Shown here: piece by piece, positions 16,707-24,683 of the stretch
How positions within the stretch are numbered: the first letter of the stretch is position 1
How the letters are laid out: the number at the start of each line of letters is the position of its first letter
Assembly: GCF_027922425.1 (NCBI RefSeq)
Contig: NZ_BSFQ01000025.1
Location: 1 to 64,000 of the forward strand
From: Pseudonocardia halophobica
Lineage (GTDB): Bacteria; Actinomycetota; Actinomycetes; Mycobacteriales; Pseudonocardiaceae
DNA: 64,000 bases
Direction: 5' to 3'
Position numbers and translations under genes: made by a program
The notes under the pieces: model-generated
Databases searched by the model: none
The model's input: the letters and a program-made list of their open reading frames with translations, nothing else
What the model was told of the DNA's origin: nothing

Positions 16707-18214
16707 CGGACCTTGGCGTGCGTGGCGGGGACGTCGGCGTAGAGCTCCCGGATCTCGCGGCGCGCGATCTTGCCGCTCGCCATGCGCGGCAGCGGGTCCG
16801 CGGCGTGCACCACGTACCGGGGGACCTTGTAGCCCGCTAGGTGCTCGGTGCAGTGGGCGACGACGGCCGCTCCGTCGGGCGCGTCGAGACCGTGTACTAC
16901 CGCCGCCGGGGTCTCGCCGAACCGCTCGTCGGCCACGGGGACCACGCACACCTCGTCGACCCCGGGCAGCCCGGCGATCACGTTCTCGATCTCCGACGGT
17001 GCGATGTTGTACCCGCCGGAGATGATCAGGTCCTTCATCCGGTCGACCATCCGGATCAGTCCGGTCTCGTCGGCGACGCCGAGGTCGCCGGTGTGGAACC
17101 AGCCGTCCCGCCACGCCGCCTCGGTCGCCTCGGGGTTCCGCCAGTACCCCGGCGTGATCGACGGGCCCTTCGCGACGATCTCGCCCTCCTCACCCGGCGC
17201 GCACTCGGCGCCGTCCGCCCGGACGACCCGGTGCGGGGTGAAGACCGAGCCGCGACCGACCGCCTCCGGGTGCGCGATCGCCTCCTCGACGGGGTTCATC
17301 GACGACAGGCCGTGCAGCTCCGTCATCCCGTAGGACTGCCGGAGCACGACGCCCTTGTCCAGCCAGACCTTCAGGTTGTCCGGAGACACACGCGCACCGG
17401 CCACGGTGGCCAGCTGGATGCAGGAGAGGTCGGCCTCCGCGAACTCGGGCAGCGCGGACATCTGCTCGAACAGCAGCGGCACGCCGCACACCACCTCGAC
17501 CCGCTGCTCGCTGATGCGCTGCAGCATCGCCTTGGCGTCGAAGCCGCGCTCGTAGAACAGCGTCATGCCGCGAGTGAGCGGGTGCAGGACATGCCACGGG
17601 AGGCCCGGCATCCCCGACATGGACAGCACGAAGATCATCCGGCCGCCCGGACGCATCACGGGCTCGGTCACCGCGAACTCGGTGAGGAAGCTGACGAAGC
17701 TGCGGTGGGAGAGCGTGACGCCCTTGGGCTTCGACGTGGTGCCGCTGGTGTAGACGATGATCGCGACGTCGTCCGGGTCGACCGTGGGCGGCGGCACCGG
17801 GGTGTGCGGCGCCGTGCGCTGCTCGGCGAAGGACTCCATCGGCAGCAGCCGGATCGGGTCGTCCCCGATCGCGTCCGCCATCCGCTCGCGGGACGCCTCG
17901 TCGGCGACCACCGCGACGGGCTCGGCGTCGGTGAGCTGGTGGCGGAACTCCGTGGGCGTGAAGCGGTTGTTGAACGGAACGGCGACGGCGCCGAGCTTCA
18001 GGGCGCCGATCGCGGAGGCGATCCACTCCAGACTGTTGGCGCCGACGAATCCGACACGGTCGCCGTTGCCGACGCCGAGCGCGGCGAGCCGATGGGCGGC
18101 GTTGTCGGTCCAGCGGTCGAGGGTCGCGTAGTCCACCTCGTCCGTGCCGTCGAAGACGATCGCGAGGCGGTCGGGGTTGTTGCGCGCCCACCAGCGGACG
18201 CCGTCGGTGATCAT
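16703..18214 (-). CDS. Acyl-CoA synthetase (FadD-like), paralogue of the first gene
   Basis: AMP-forming ligase of 503 aa with phosphate loop IIVYTSGTTSKPKGV (about 152-166), YGMTE, GWFHTGDLG and MASGKIARREIRE. ATG 18214 is chosen because MITDGVRWW aligns with the start of the synthetase at 103. Extra in-frame sequence upstream is low-complexity. It heads a five-gene minus-strand operon (synthetase, kinase, alcohol dehydrogenase, LLM protein, P450) and has an operator-like site 139 nt upstream. High similarity to the first synthetase suggests a duplication within the island and related substrates. Confidence 0.93.
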   Translation of the reverse strand: MITDGVRWWARNNPDRLAIVFDGTDEVDYATLDRWTDNAAHRLAALGVGNGDRVGFVGANSLEWIASAIGALKLGAVAVPFNNRFTPTEFRHQLTDAEPVAVVADEASRERMADAIGDDPIRLLPMESFAEQRTAPHTPVPPPTVDPDDVAIIVYTSGTTSKPKGVTLSHRSFVSFLTEFAVTEPVMRPGGRMIFVLSMSGMPGLPWHVLHPLTRGMTLFYERGFDAKAMLQRISEQRVEVVCGVPLLFEQMSALPEFAEADLSCIQLATVAGARVSPDNLKVWLDKGVVLRQSYGMTELHGLSSMNPVEEAIAHPEAVGRGSVFTPHRVVRADGAECAPGEEGEIVAKGPSITPGYWRNPEATEAAWRDGWFHTGDLGVADETGLIRMVDRMKDLIISGGYNIAPSEIENVIAGLPGVDEVCVVPVADERFGETPAAVVHGLDAPDGAAVVAHCTEHLAGYKVPRYVVHAADPLPRMASGKIARREIRELYADVPATHAKVR

Positions 18215-18352
18215 GCGGTTCTCCCGGTGGTGGGCAGGAGAGGGTGGCGCCGGACGCGCAGCGAATCGGGACGCGAGGGCATTCGTCCGCACTCCTGTCT
18301 GCATTGACGAGGTATCGCACGGAAATGGCTCGGAAAAGCCGAACGAAAACTT

Positions 18353-18370
18353 ACCTTACGATGGTAGGTA
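18353..18370. promoter_or_regulatory. Operator-like site, family A (copy 3)
   Basis: ACCTTACGATGGTAGGTA is the most symmetric copy of the family. It lies between the operon head at 18214 and the end of the TetR gene at 18398, so it should control the minus-strand operon 18214-12028. Confidence 0.65.
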
Positions 18371-18397
18371 GAGGGGTGTCAAGGGTCGCCGTCGACG

Positions 18398-19030
18398 TCA
18401 GGGCCGGCGGCCGAGGCGCGGGTCGTCGATGCCGCGCAGGAAGGTCCGGATCGACTCGGCCCACAGGGTCTCGGGGTCGAGCGCGTTGGCCTCGATCGCC
18501 CGGGTGAGCGCCGGCTCCGACCCGGGGTCGACGTCCGGGAAGATCTCCTTGCGGTTCGCCGGGCGTTTCATCGCCTCGGTCAGTGCGGCGCCCAGGGTGA
18601 AGCGGTCCAGACCGTCGAGCACGAGAACCTGCAGGTGGTCGGGCACGCCGACCTCGGAGAGGAACGCCGCGGAGATCTCGTAGACGGGCGCGAAGACGTC
18701 CCGCGGCATGAACTGGAGAAGCACGGGTGCGGCGTTGGCGTGCCGCAGGATGGTCCGCCGGAAGTTGAGGCTCTGGGTGACGAAGTACTCGATCCAGTCG
18801 TCCGGGTTCCGCTCCCGGGGTCGCGGCGTCTCCAGCACGATCGCCCGGGCGACCGCCTCGAGGATCGAGGCCTTGTCCGGGAAGTGGTAGTAGAGCGACG
18901 GCGCCTGCACGTTCATCTCGCGGGCGAGGCGCTTCAGGCTGAACGCCTCCAGGCCCTCCTCGTCGATGATCGCCAACGCCGACGATACGATCGACGGGTA
19001 GCTCAGAAGGGGCTGGGCGGGCCGCGGCAT
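18398..19030 (-). CDS. TetR-family regulator, paralogue of the 3-kb regulator
   Basis: TetR-type repressor of 210 aa with HTH FSLKRLAREMNVQAPSLYYHF, then DKASILEAVARAIVLE. The opening MPRPAQPLLSYPS and most of the protein match the regulator at 2986-3672, including QFMPRDV and an LxGxxP-containing C-terminal part. ATG 19030 is supported by that alignment and by CATAAT 6 nt before it. It is divergent from the SDR gene at 19147. Family A sites flank it on both sides (18353 and 19074), so it is my best candidate for a family A repressor, acting alone or with its paralogue. Ligand unknown, perhaps a pathway CoA ester. Confidence 0.9.
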   Translation of the reverse strand: MPRPAQPLLSYPSIVSSALAIIDEEGLEAFSLKRLAREMNVQAPSLYYHFPDKASILEAVARAIVLETPRPRERNPDDWIEYFVTQSLNFRRTILRHANAAPVLLQFMPRDVFAPVYEISAAFLSEVGVPDHLQVLVLDGLDRFTLGAALTEAMKRPANRKEIFPDVDPGSEPALTRAIEANALDPETLWAESIRTFLRGIDDPRLGRRP

Positions 19031-19036
19031 GCGCGG

Positions 19037-19042
19037 ATTATG
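19037..19042 (-). promoter_or_regulatory. Probable -10 element for a leaderless tetR transcript
   Basis: CATAAT on the minus strand, 6 nt from the ATG at 19030, the same arrangement as at the paralogous gene at 3672. Confidence 0.45.
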
Positions 19043-19073
19043 GCGCACCGACGAACGCGTCGAGGACTACTTT

Positions 19074-19091
19074 CACCTATTTGCGTAAGGT
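19074..19091. promoter_or_regulatory. Operator-like site, family A (copy 4)
   Basis: CACCTATTTGCGTAAGGT, reverse complement ACCTTACGCAAATAGGTG, between the divergent TetR (19030) and SDR (19147) genes. It could control both. Confidence 0.65.
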
Positions 19092-19146
19092 ATCTTCGCC
19101 GCCCATCCGGGGTCCGTCGTGGACCCGGCGGGGAGAGGACCGGCCC

Positions 19147-19899
19147 ATGGGCGTGCTGGACGGGAAGATCGCGCTGGTGACGGGGGGAGCCTCGGGTATC
19201 GGGCTGGCGTCGGCCCGGGCGTTGGCGGAGGCGGGTGCGGCGGTGGCGATCGCTGACCTCGACGCCGATCGCGGTGAGTCCACGGCGAAGGAGCTGGTCG
19301 CCGCGGGCGCCCGCAGCCTCTTCGTACGGACGGACGCCACCGACGAGGAGCAGGTCGCGGCCATGGTCGGCCGGGTCGTCGACGAGTTCGGCGGCCTCGA
19401 TCTGGCGCTGAACAACGTGGGGCGCGGCGAGCTCGGCCGTACCGTCACCACCACGTCCCTCGAGAAGTGGAACTGGATCCTCGGCATGTCGCTGACCTCG
19501 GCGTGGCTGGGGATGAAGTACGAGATCCCCGCGATGCTCGCCCGAGGCGGCGGGGCGATCGTGAACATGGCGTCGAGCGCCGGGATGAGCCCGCAGACCA
19601 CCGCCTCACCGGCCTACGCGGCAGCGAAGGCCGGGGTCGTGCACCTGACCCGGTACGCCGCCAAGCAGTACGCCGCGGAGGGGATCCGGGTGAACGCCGT
19701 CGCGCCCGGGCTGACCCTCACCCCGACCGTCGAGGCCTGGTTCAGTCCGGAGGCGATCGCCGAGCAGGTGTCGAGCGGGCAGTTCGTGGAGCGGGCGGTG
19801 GTGCCCGAGGAGGTGGCAGCCGCCGTCGTGTACCTCTGCTCGCCCGCCGCCGCGATGGTCACGGGGCACACGCTTCCGGTCAGTGGGGGTATCGCCTGA
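19147..19899 (+). CDS. Short-chain dehydrogenase/reductase (SDR)
   Basis: Classical SDR of 250 aa. TGGASGIG (12-19) binds the nucleotide, LNNVG is the NNAG-equivalent block, and the active site is Ser in MASSAG with Y157-x3-K161. D37 at the end of strand 2 (ADLDAD) suggests preference for NAD(H). It probably oxidises a secondary alcohol or a 3-hydroxyacyl-CoA. It has its own operator-like site upstream and is followed by another one before the ALDH, so the two genes may be separately transcribed. Substrate unknown. Confidence 0.9.
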   Translation: MGVLDGKIALVTGGASGIGLASARALAEAGAAVAIADLDADRGESTAKELVAAGARSLFVRTDATDEEQVAAMVGRVVDEFGGLDLALNNVGRGELGRTVTTTSLEKWNWILGMSLTSAWLGMKYEIPAMLARGGGAIVNMASSAGMSPQTTASPAYAAAKAGVVHLTRYAAKQYAAEGIRVNAVAPGLTLTPTVEAWFSPEAIAEQVSSGQFVERAVVPEEVAAAVVYLCSPAAAMVTGHTLPVSGGIA

Positions 19900-19920
19900 T
19901 CGGCACGGTTGACACCGTTC

Positions 19921-19938
19921 TATCTACACCCGTAAGGT
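19921..19938. promoter_or_regulatory. Operator-like site, family A (copy 5)
   Basis: TATCTACACCCGTAAGGT, reverse complement ACCTTACGGGTGTAGATA, 96 nt before the ALDH start at 20034. Confidence 0.6.
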
Positions 19939-20033
19939 AAAGATCGGTCGCCGCGGAATTCGCCGCGACCCTGTTGCCGGCGTCGATTTCGCCGCCATTT
20001 CCCGAGCCTGCCCGACGAGGGGGAGTGCACGTC

Positions 20034-21449
20034 GTGACCTTCGATCTGTACGTGGACGGGGCGTGGACCGCCTCGGCGAGCACCGAGCGGGTCGAGGTGC
20101 TCAACCCGGCCACCGAGGAGCGGATCGGCGACGTGCCCGCGGGTTCGCCCGCGGACGTCGATGTGGCGGTCTCCGCGGCCCGCCGGGCCCTCGAGGGGTG
20201 GGCCGCGACGGACCCGGGCGAGCGCGCCAAGATCGTCTTCCGGCTGGCGGACGAGCTGGAGCGCAGGCAGGACGAGCTCACCGACATCGTGGTGGCCGAG
20301 GTCGGCACGCCGCGGCGCACCGCCCGCTGGGCCCAGGTCGGGCTCGGCATCGTCGACCTGCGGGAGGCGGCGGCCGCGGCGGCGGACTTCCCGTGGGAGG
20401 AGCCGCTGCGCAACTCGCTGATCGTGCGCGAGCCCGTCGGCGTCGTCGGCGCCATCACGCCGTGGAACTATCCGCTGCACCAGATCACCGCCAAGATCGG
20501 CGCCGCGTTCGCCGCCGGCTGTACCGTCGTCGTCAAGGCCAGCGAGGTGGCCCCGCTGACCGCGCAGGCGCTGGCCGGGGCGATCGACGCGATCGGTCTG
20601 CCGCCGGGCGTGTTCAACCTGGTCAACGGGTACGGGCCGATCGTCGGCGAGGCGCTGGCCGTGCACCCGGACGTCGACATGGTCAGCTTCACCGGCTCGA
20701 ACGCCGTGGGCAAGCGCATCCTGGAGCTCGCCGCGGGCACGGTGAAGCGCGTGTCGCTGGAGCTCGGCGGCAAGAGCGCCGCAGTCCTGCTCGACGACCT
20801 GTCCGACGAGGAGTTCGCCAAGGCCGTCCCGCACACCGTCCGGGCCTGTTACATGAACGGTGGCCAGTCGTGCAACGCCCAGACTCGGATGCTCGTGCCG
20901 CGCGACCGGCTGGGAGCGGCGGAGGAGTTGGCGAAGGCGGCGGCTGAGGCCTACGTCCCCGGCGACCCCACCGCAGACACCACCAAGCTTGGCCCCATGG
21001 TCACCGGCGCGCAGCGCGACAAGATCCTGAACTACGTGCGCACGGGCCTCGAGGAGGGAGCGAAGCTGGTCACCGGCTCGTCCGAGGCGCCCGCGGGTCC
21101 GGGCTTCTTCGTCGCCCCGACGGTCCTGTCGGACGTCGCGCCGACCGCGACCGTCGCCCAGGAGGAGATCTTCGGGCCGGTGCTGTCGATCATCCCGTTC
21201 GACGGCGAGGAGGAGGCCCTGGCGATCGCGAACGGCACGATCTACGGGATCGCCGGCGCGGTCTGGTCTGCGGACCCCGCCCGTGCCCGGCGCGTCGCGC
21301 GCCGGATGCGGGCGACCCAGATCGAGGTCAACGGCGGCCGGTTCAACGGGGCCGCCCCGTTCGGCGGCTTCAAGCAGTCCGGACACGGCCGCGAGGGCGG
21401 CGCGTTCGGCCTCGAGGAGTTCGTCGAGATCAAGAGCCTGCAGCTGTGA
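20034..21449 (+). CDS. NAD(P)+-dependent aldehyde dehydrogenase
   Basis: ALDH of 471 aa with catalytic E243 (SLELGGKS) and nucleophile C280 (GGQSCNAQ). The oxyanion and cofactor region GAITPWNYP lies around 139-147. The GTG at 20034 is chosen because GGAG lies 9 nt upstream and MTFDLYVDGAW is a typical ALDH opening. The in-frame ATG at 19974 would add a proline-rich tail. It should convert a pathway aldehyde to the acid that the synthetases activate. It differs in sequence from the second ALDH at 40702. Confidence 0.92.
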   Translation: MTFDLYVDGAWTASASTERVEVLNPATEERIGDVPAGSPADVDVAVSAARRALEGWAATDPGERAKIVFRLADELERRQDELTDIVVAEVGTPRRTARWAQVGLGIVDLREAAAAAADFPWEEPLRNSLIVREPVGVVGAITPWNYPLHQITAKIGAAFAAGCTVVVKASEVAPLTAQALAGAIDAIGLPPGVFNLVNGYGPIVGEALAVHPDVDMVSFTGSNAVGKRILELAAGTVKRVSLELGGKSAAVLLDDLSDEEFAKAVPHTVRACYMNGGQSCNAQTRMLVPRDRLGAAEELAKAAAEAYVPGDPTADTTKLGPMVTGAQRDKILNYVRTGLEEGAKLVTGSSEAPAGPGFFVAPTVLSDVAPTATVAQEEIFGPVLSIIPFDGEEEALAIANGTIYGIAGAVWSADPARARRVARRMRATQIEVNGGRFNGAAPFGGFKQSGHGREGGAFGLEEFVEIKSLQL

Positions 21450-21468
21450 GCGGTGGCTTGACCCCAGC

Positions 21469-21486
21469 AACCTAACCCAATAAGGT
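21469..21486. promoter_or_regulatory. Operator-like site, family A (copy 6)
   Basis: AACCTAACCCAATAAGGT, reverse complement ACCTTATTGGGTTAGGTT, in the 243-nt gap before the Rieske gene at 21693. Apart from this site and the ribosome site AGGAGG, I see nothing else in that gap. Confidence 0.6.
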
Positions 21487-21692
21487 GACACCGACCACGC
21501 ACCGGAAACGGTGCGAGGCGGTGCCACCATCGACCGGGTGACACGTGGAGCGAGCCCATTCCCGGGGCCGCAGGCGGATTCTCCCGATCGCATTTCCCGT
21601 TCCCGAACAATCGTCGACGACGACGAGCCGGAGCCGTCCCACCACCACGGCACGATCCACAGTGGCGGGCGGCCCTCAGGAGGAGGGCTCCG

Positions 21693-22883
21693 ATGGTGTA
21701 CACCGACCTGCCCTACGACGCGGAGACGAAGGCCGGGTTCGCCCGCGCCCTCTTCGACCACCTCGACCGCGGCACGACCGACCTCGCGCCCGAGGTCCTC
21801 GAGATCGACGCGCGGGTCTACTCGGACCCCGCCCTCGCCGTGCGCGAGCGCGCCGACCTGTTCGGCCACGTGCCGATCATTGCCGCCCACGGCAGCGAGC
21901 TGCCGAACCGCAACGACTTCCTCGTGGCCCAGCTGCCGAACAACGAGGTGGTGCTGGTCCGCCAGGCCGACGGCCAGGTGCGCGGCTTCGTCAACACCTG
22001 TCGGCACCGCGGGGCACGGCTGGTGAACGAGGACTCCGGTTCGCGACGGTTCTTCTCCTGCCGCTACCACGGCTGGTCCTACGCCGGCGACGGCTCGCTG
22101 CGGGCGATCGCCGACGAGCCGACGTTCGGCACGGTCGACAAGTCCTGCCTGGGGCTGAAGGAGGTGCCGGTCGAGGAGCGGCACGGCTTCGTCTGGGTCG
22201 TCGACTCCGCCGCGGGCGACCGGAAGATCGACATCGGCGAGTGGCTGGGCGCGGAGTTCGAGGCGTCGCTCTCCGCGCTGGAGATGGACCGCTACACCTG
22301 CTACGTGGCGGGCAACTTCGACGTGGACATCAACTGGAAGGTGCTGATGGACGCCTTCCTCGACGGCTACCACATCGCCTACGCCCACACCGGCACCGTC
22401 GCGCCGTACTTCTACAACAACCTGCAGACCTGGCAGCCGATGGGCCGGCACGGCCGGATGGTCTCCGCGCGCAAGAGCATCGACAAGGTCCGCGGCCAGG
22501 ACCCGGAGACAGCCGAGATCGACCGGCACATCACCGTGGCGCACTTTCTCATGCCGAACATGAGCGTGCTCCGCCAGCCGGACCATCTCGAGGTCCTCAA
22601 CTTCGTGCCCGCGCCGGGCACCGCCACGGGCACCCGGATGCAGATGCGGATCCTCACCCGCGAGCCCGCCGTGACCGACGAGCAGAAGGCCCGCTGGGAC
22701 AAGAACTGGAACATCCTGATGGCGGTGCTGCGGGACGAGGACCTCGTGGTCAACGAGGGGCTGCAGAAGGCCGTGTCCAACCAGGACATCGGGCCGCTGT
22801 ACTTCGGCCGCAACGAGATCGCCAACCAGCACTTCCACCGCTGGATGGCGGCTGCGCTCGACGACCCCCGGCACTGGGGCTGA
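21693..22883 (+). CDS. Rieske non-heme iron oxygenase, alpha subunit
   Basis: Oxygenase subunit of 396 aa. Rieske ligands are C103-x-H105 and C123-x2-H126 (CRYHGW). The iron site MDAFLDGYHIAYAH gives H227, H232 and D224 or D220. AGGAGG precedes the ATG. It is the paralogue of the protein at 5921-7090. It is followed 10 nt later by the DUF35 gene, which places a hydroxylase and a DUF35/thiolase-like pair in one transcript under a family A site. Like the others it has no reductase beside it. Confidence 0.92.
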   Translation: MVYTDLPYDAETKAGFARALFDHLDRGTTDLAPEVLEIDARVYSDPALAVRERADLFGHVPIIAAHGSELPNRNDFLVAQLPNNEVVLVRQADGQVRGFVNTCRHRGARLVNEDSGSRRFFSCRYHGWSYAGDGSLRAIADEPTFGTVDKSCLGLKEVPVEERHGFVWVVDSAAGDRKIDIGEWLGAEFEASLSALEMDRYTCYVAGNFDVDINWKVLMDAFLDGYHIAYAHTGTVAPYFYNNLQTWQPMGRHGRMVSARKSIDKVRGQDPETAEIDRHITVAHFLMPNMSVLRQPDHLEVLNFVPAPGTATGTRMQMRILTREPAVTDEQKARWDKNWNILMAVLRDEDLVVNEGLQKAVSNQDIGPLYFGRNEIANQHFHRWMAAALDDPRHWG

Positions 22884-22893
22884 GGAGGGATCC

Positions 22894-23328
22894 GTGGAGT
22901 ACGAGTTCCACGCCCACCGGATCACCGGGGGCATCGGGGCGGACGACCGCTTCTGGGAGTCCCTGGAGGAGGGCGAGTTCCGGCTGCCCCGCTGCGCGGA
23001 CTGCAAGCAGTGGATGTGGCCCGCGCACTTCCGGTGCGGGCACTGCGGTTCGTGGGAGCAGCTCTGGGAGCCCGTGGAGATGAGCGGGCGGATCTACTCC
23101 TGGACACGCGCGCACTACGCCTTCGACCGTACGAAGGAACGTGCCGAGGACGTGCCCTACGTCGTAGTCGTCGCGGAGTTGCCGGGCGCCGACGGGGCGC
23201 GGGTGGTCGGCGCGCTCGCGGGGCCGGACTCCGGCGTCCGATGCGGCGTCGAGGTGCGCGGCCACATCGACCCTCCCTCGGCGAAGAGCAAGGGGTACCC
23301 GGCCGTGCGATGGAGCGTGGTGGACTGA
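22894..23328 (+). CDS. DUF35 (zinc-ribbon plus OB-fold) protein, partner of thiolase-fold enzyme
   Basis: 144-aa protein with zinc ribbon cysteines C34, C37, C48 and C51, followed by an OB-fold (GRIYSWTRAH onward). Proteins of this family form complexes with thiolase-fold enzymes. In steroid side-chain degradation the DUF35 domain of ChsH2 pairs with the aldolase Ltp2 (family knowledge). The GTG start lies 5 nt after GAGGAGGG. Its stop TGA overlaps the ATG of the thiolase-like gene (TGATG), so equimolar production is likely. A similar pair is at 39087-40705. Confidence 0.9.
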   Translation: MEYEFHAHRITGGIGADDRFWESLEEGEFRLPRCADCKQWMWPAHFRCGHCGSWEQLWEPVEMSGRIYSWTRAHYAFDRTKERAEDVPYVVVVAELPGADGARVVGALAGPDSGVRCGVEVRGHIDPPSAKSKGYPAVRWSVVD

Positions 23329-24497
23329 TGGTGAACACGATGCTGCGCGGCACCACCGCCGTCGTCGGTGTGAGCGACACGCCCTGGTACAAGCGCGGCA
23401 CGTCCGGGGAGCCCGCGCTCAAGCTGGTGTTGCGGGCCATCGTGTCCGCCGCCGAGGACGCCGGGGTCGACCCGTCGGAGATCGACGGGTTCGTCTCCTA
23501 CGGCTCCGAGCGCAACGACGGCCAGCGGATGATGCCGGCGCTCGGGACGAAGGAGCTGCGCTTCGGGGCGCTGGTGTGGACCCACGGCGGCGGGATCCCG
23601 GGCGCGCTCGGCCTCGCGGCCACGGCCATCGTCACCGGCCAGGCGAACGTGGTCGTGGTGTACCGGGCGATGTCGGAGTACCGCGGCCGCCGGCTGCGGG
23701 TGGACGTCGCGCAGGACGACACGTCACCCCAGCACCTGGTCAACGGCCTGGACTCGCCCGCACAGCTGTGCGCGTTGCGGTCGATGCGGCTGATCGAGGC
23801 GGAGGGCGTGCCCGCGCGCACGCTGCGGGACATGGCGCTGGCCTCGTACCACCACGCGAGGCGCAACCCGCGGGCGATCGGCCGCGACACCGAGCTCGAC
23901 GCGGAGACCTACGAGGAGTCCCGCTGGGTCTCCGAGCCCTACCACCTCTTCGACTGCTCCCGGGAGAACGACGCCGGGTCCGCCGTCATCCTCGTGTCGG
24001 CGGAGCGCGCGAAGGACCTGAAGCAGAAGCCCGCCTACCTGCTCGGCGCCCCGATGGGAGCGGCATCGGGCTGGGGGATGCGGGAGGAGAGCGGCAACCC
24101 GTACTGGTCGGCGGGCTTCCAGGGCGTGGCCGACCGGCTGTGGGCGGACACCGGCTACGGGCCGGGCGACGTGGACGTCGCGCAGATCTACGAGAACATG
24201 ACCGGGATGGGCGTGTCCGCCCTGATCGAGCACGGCTTCTGCACGCCGGAGGGCGCGGGGGAGTTCGTCACCTTCGACAACTTGATCGCCCCGAACGGCG
24301 GCCTGCCGATCAACACGTCCGGCGGCAACCTCGCCGAGGGCTTCATCCACGGCATGAGCCTGGTCGGCGAGGCCGTCCGGCAGATCCGGGGCACCTCCAC
24401 CAACCAGGTGCCCGATGCGAACCTGTCCCTGATGACCGGTGGCCCGGGCGACCCGGTCGTCTCCACGGCGCTGTTCGCGAGCGCGGCGGCCCTCTGA
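23328..24497 (+). CDS. Thiolase-fold protein lacking the catalytic cysteines (Ltp2-like aldolase candidate)
   Basis: 389-aa thiolase-superfamily protein. The block where thiolases carry the nucleophilic Cys (NxCxTG-type) reads LVWTHGGG (82-89), and the C-terminal CxG block reads LMTGGPG, so both catalytic cysteines are missing. INTSGGNLAEGFIHG, typical of lipid-transfer-type thiolases, is present. With the adjacent DUF35 partner this resembles Ltp2-ChsH2, which cleaves a beta-hydroxyacyl-CoA by a retro-aldol reaction. That reaction is inferred for this protein. It ends a transcript begun at the Rieske gene, and a cupin remnant follows it. Confidence 0.85.
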   Translation: MVNTMLRGTTAVVGVSDTPWYKRGTSGEPALKLVLRAIVSAAEDAGVDPSEIDGFVSYGSERNDGQRMMPALGTKELRFGALVWTHGGGIPGALGLAATAIVTGQANVVVVYRAMSEYRGRRLRVDVAQDDTSPQHLVNGLDSPAQLCALRSMRLIEAEGVPARTLRDMALASYHHARRNPRAIGRDTELDAETYEESRWVSEPYHLFDCSRENDAGSAVILVSAERAKDLKQKPAYLLGAPMGAASGWGMREESGNPYWSAGFQGVADRLWADTGYGPGDVDVAQIYENMTGMGVSALIEHGFCTPEGAGEFVTFDNLIAPNGGLPINTSGGNLAEGFIHGMSLVGEAVRQIRGTSTNQVPDANLSLMTGGPGDPVVSTALFASAAAL

Positions 24498-24642
24498 GGA
24501 GCTGGACGAGGGCGAGGTCGCGCTGCGTGCCGGCGATCTCGTCGTGGTGAACGGCAGCAGGCACGCCTGGCAGAACAGGTCGTCGGAGCCGGTGCGGGTG
24601 CTCTCGACGATCGTCGGGGGCACCCGCACACCCACCACCTGA
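24496..24642 (+). pseudogene. Cupin-domain C-terminal remnant
   Basis: The 186 nt between the thiolase-like gene and the transporter encode ELDEGEVALRAGDLVVVNG, then SRHAWQNRSSEPVRV and a stop. This is the second half of a single-cupin protein (GD-x-V-V-x2-G-x2-HAW-x-N is the cupin 2 motif). There is no first half and no start with a ribosome site, and the reading starts inside the upstream stop region. It is probably what is left of a cupin gene after deletion, though use as an in-frame extension cannot be excluded. Confidence 0.7.
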
Positions 24643-24683
24643 CGCTCGGACGTCATCGTCGACAGAGAGTACGAGGAGCCACC

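Noticed and set aside
19920..23006. A 1028-codon minus-strand open frame over the ALDH and Rieske genes
   Set aside because: Complement of real genes with clear motifs. It has no domain and no ribosome site.
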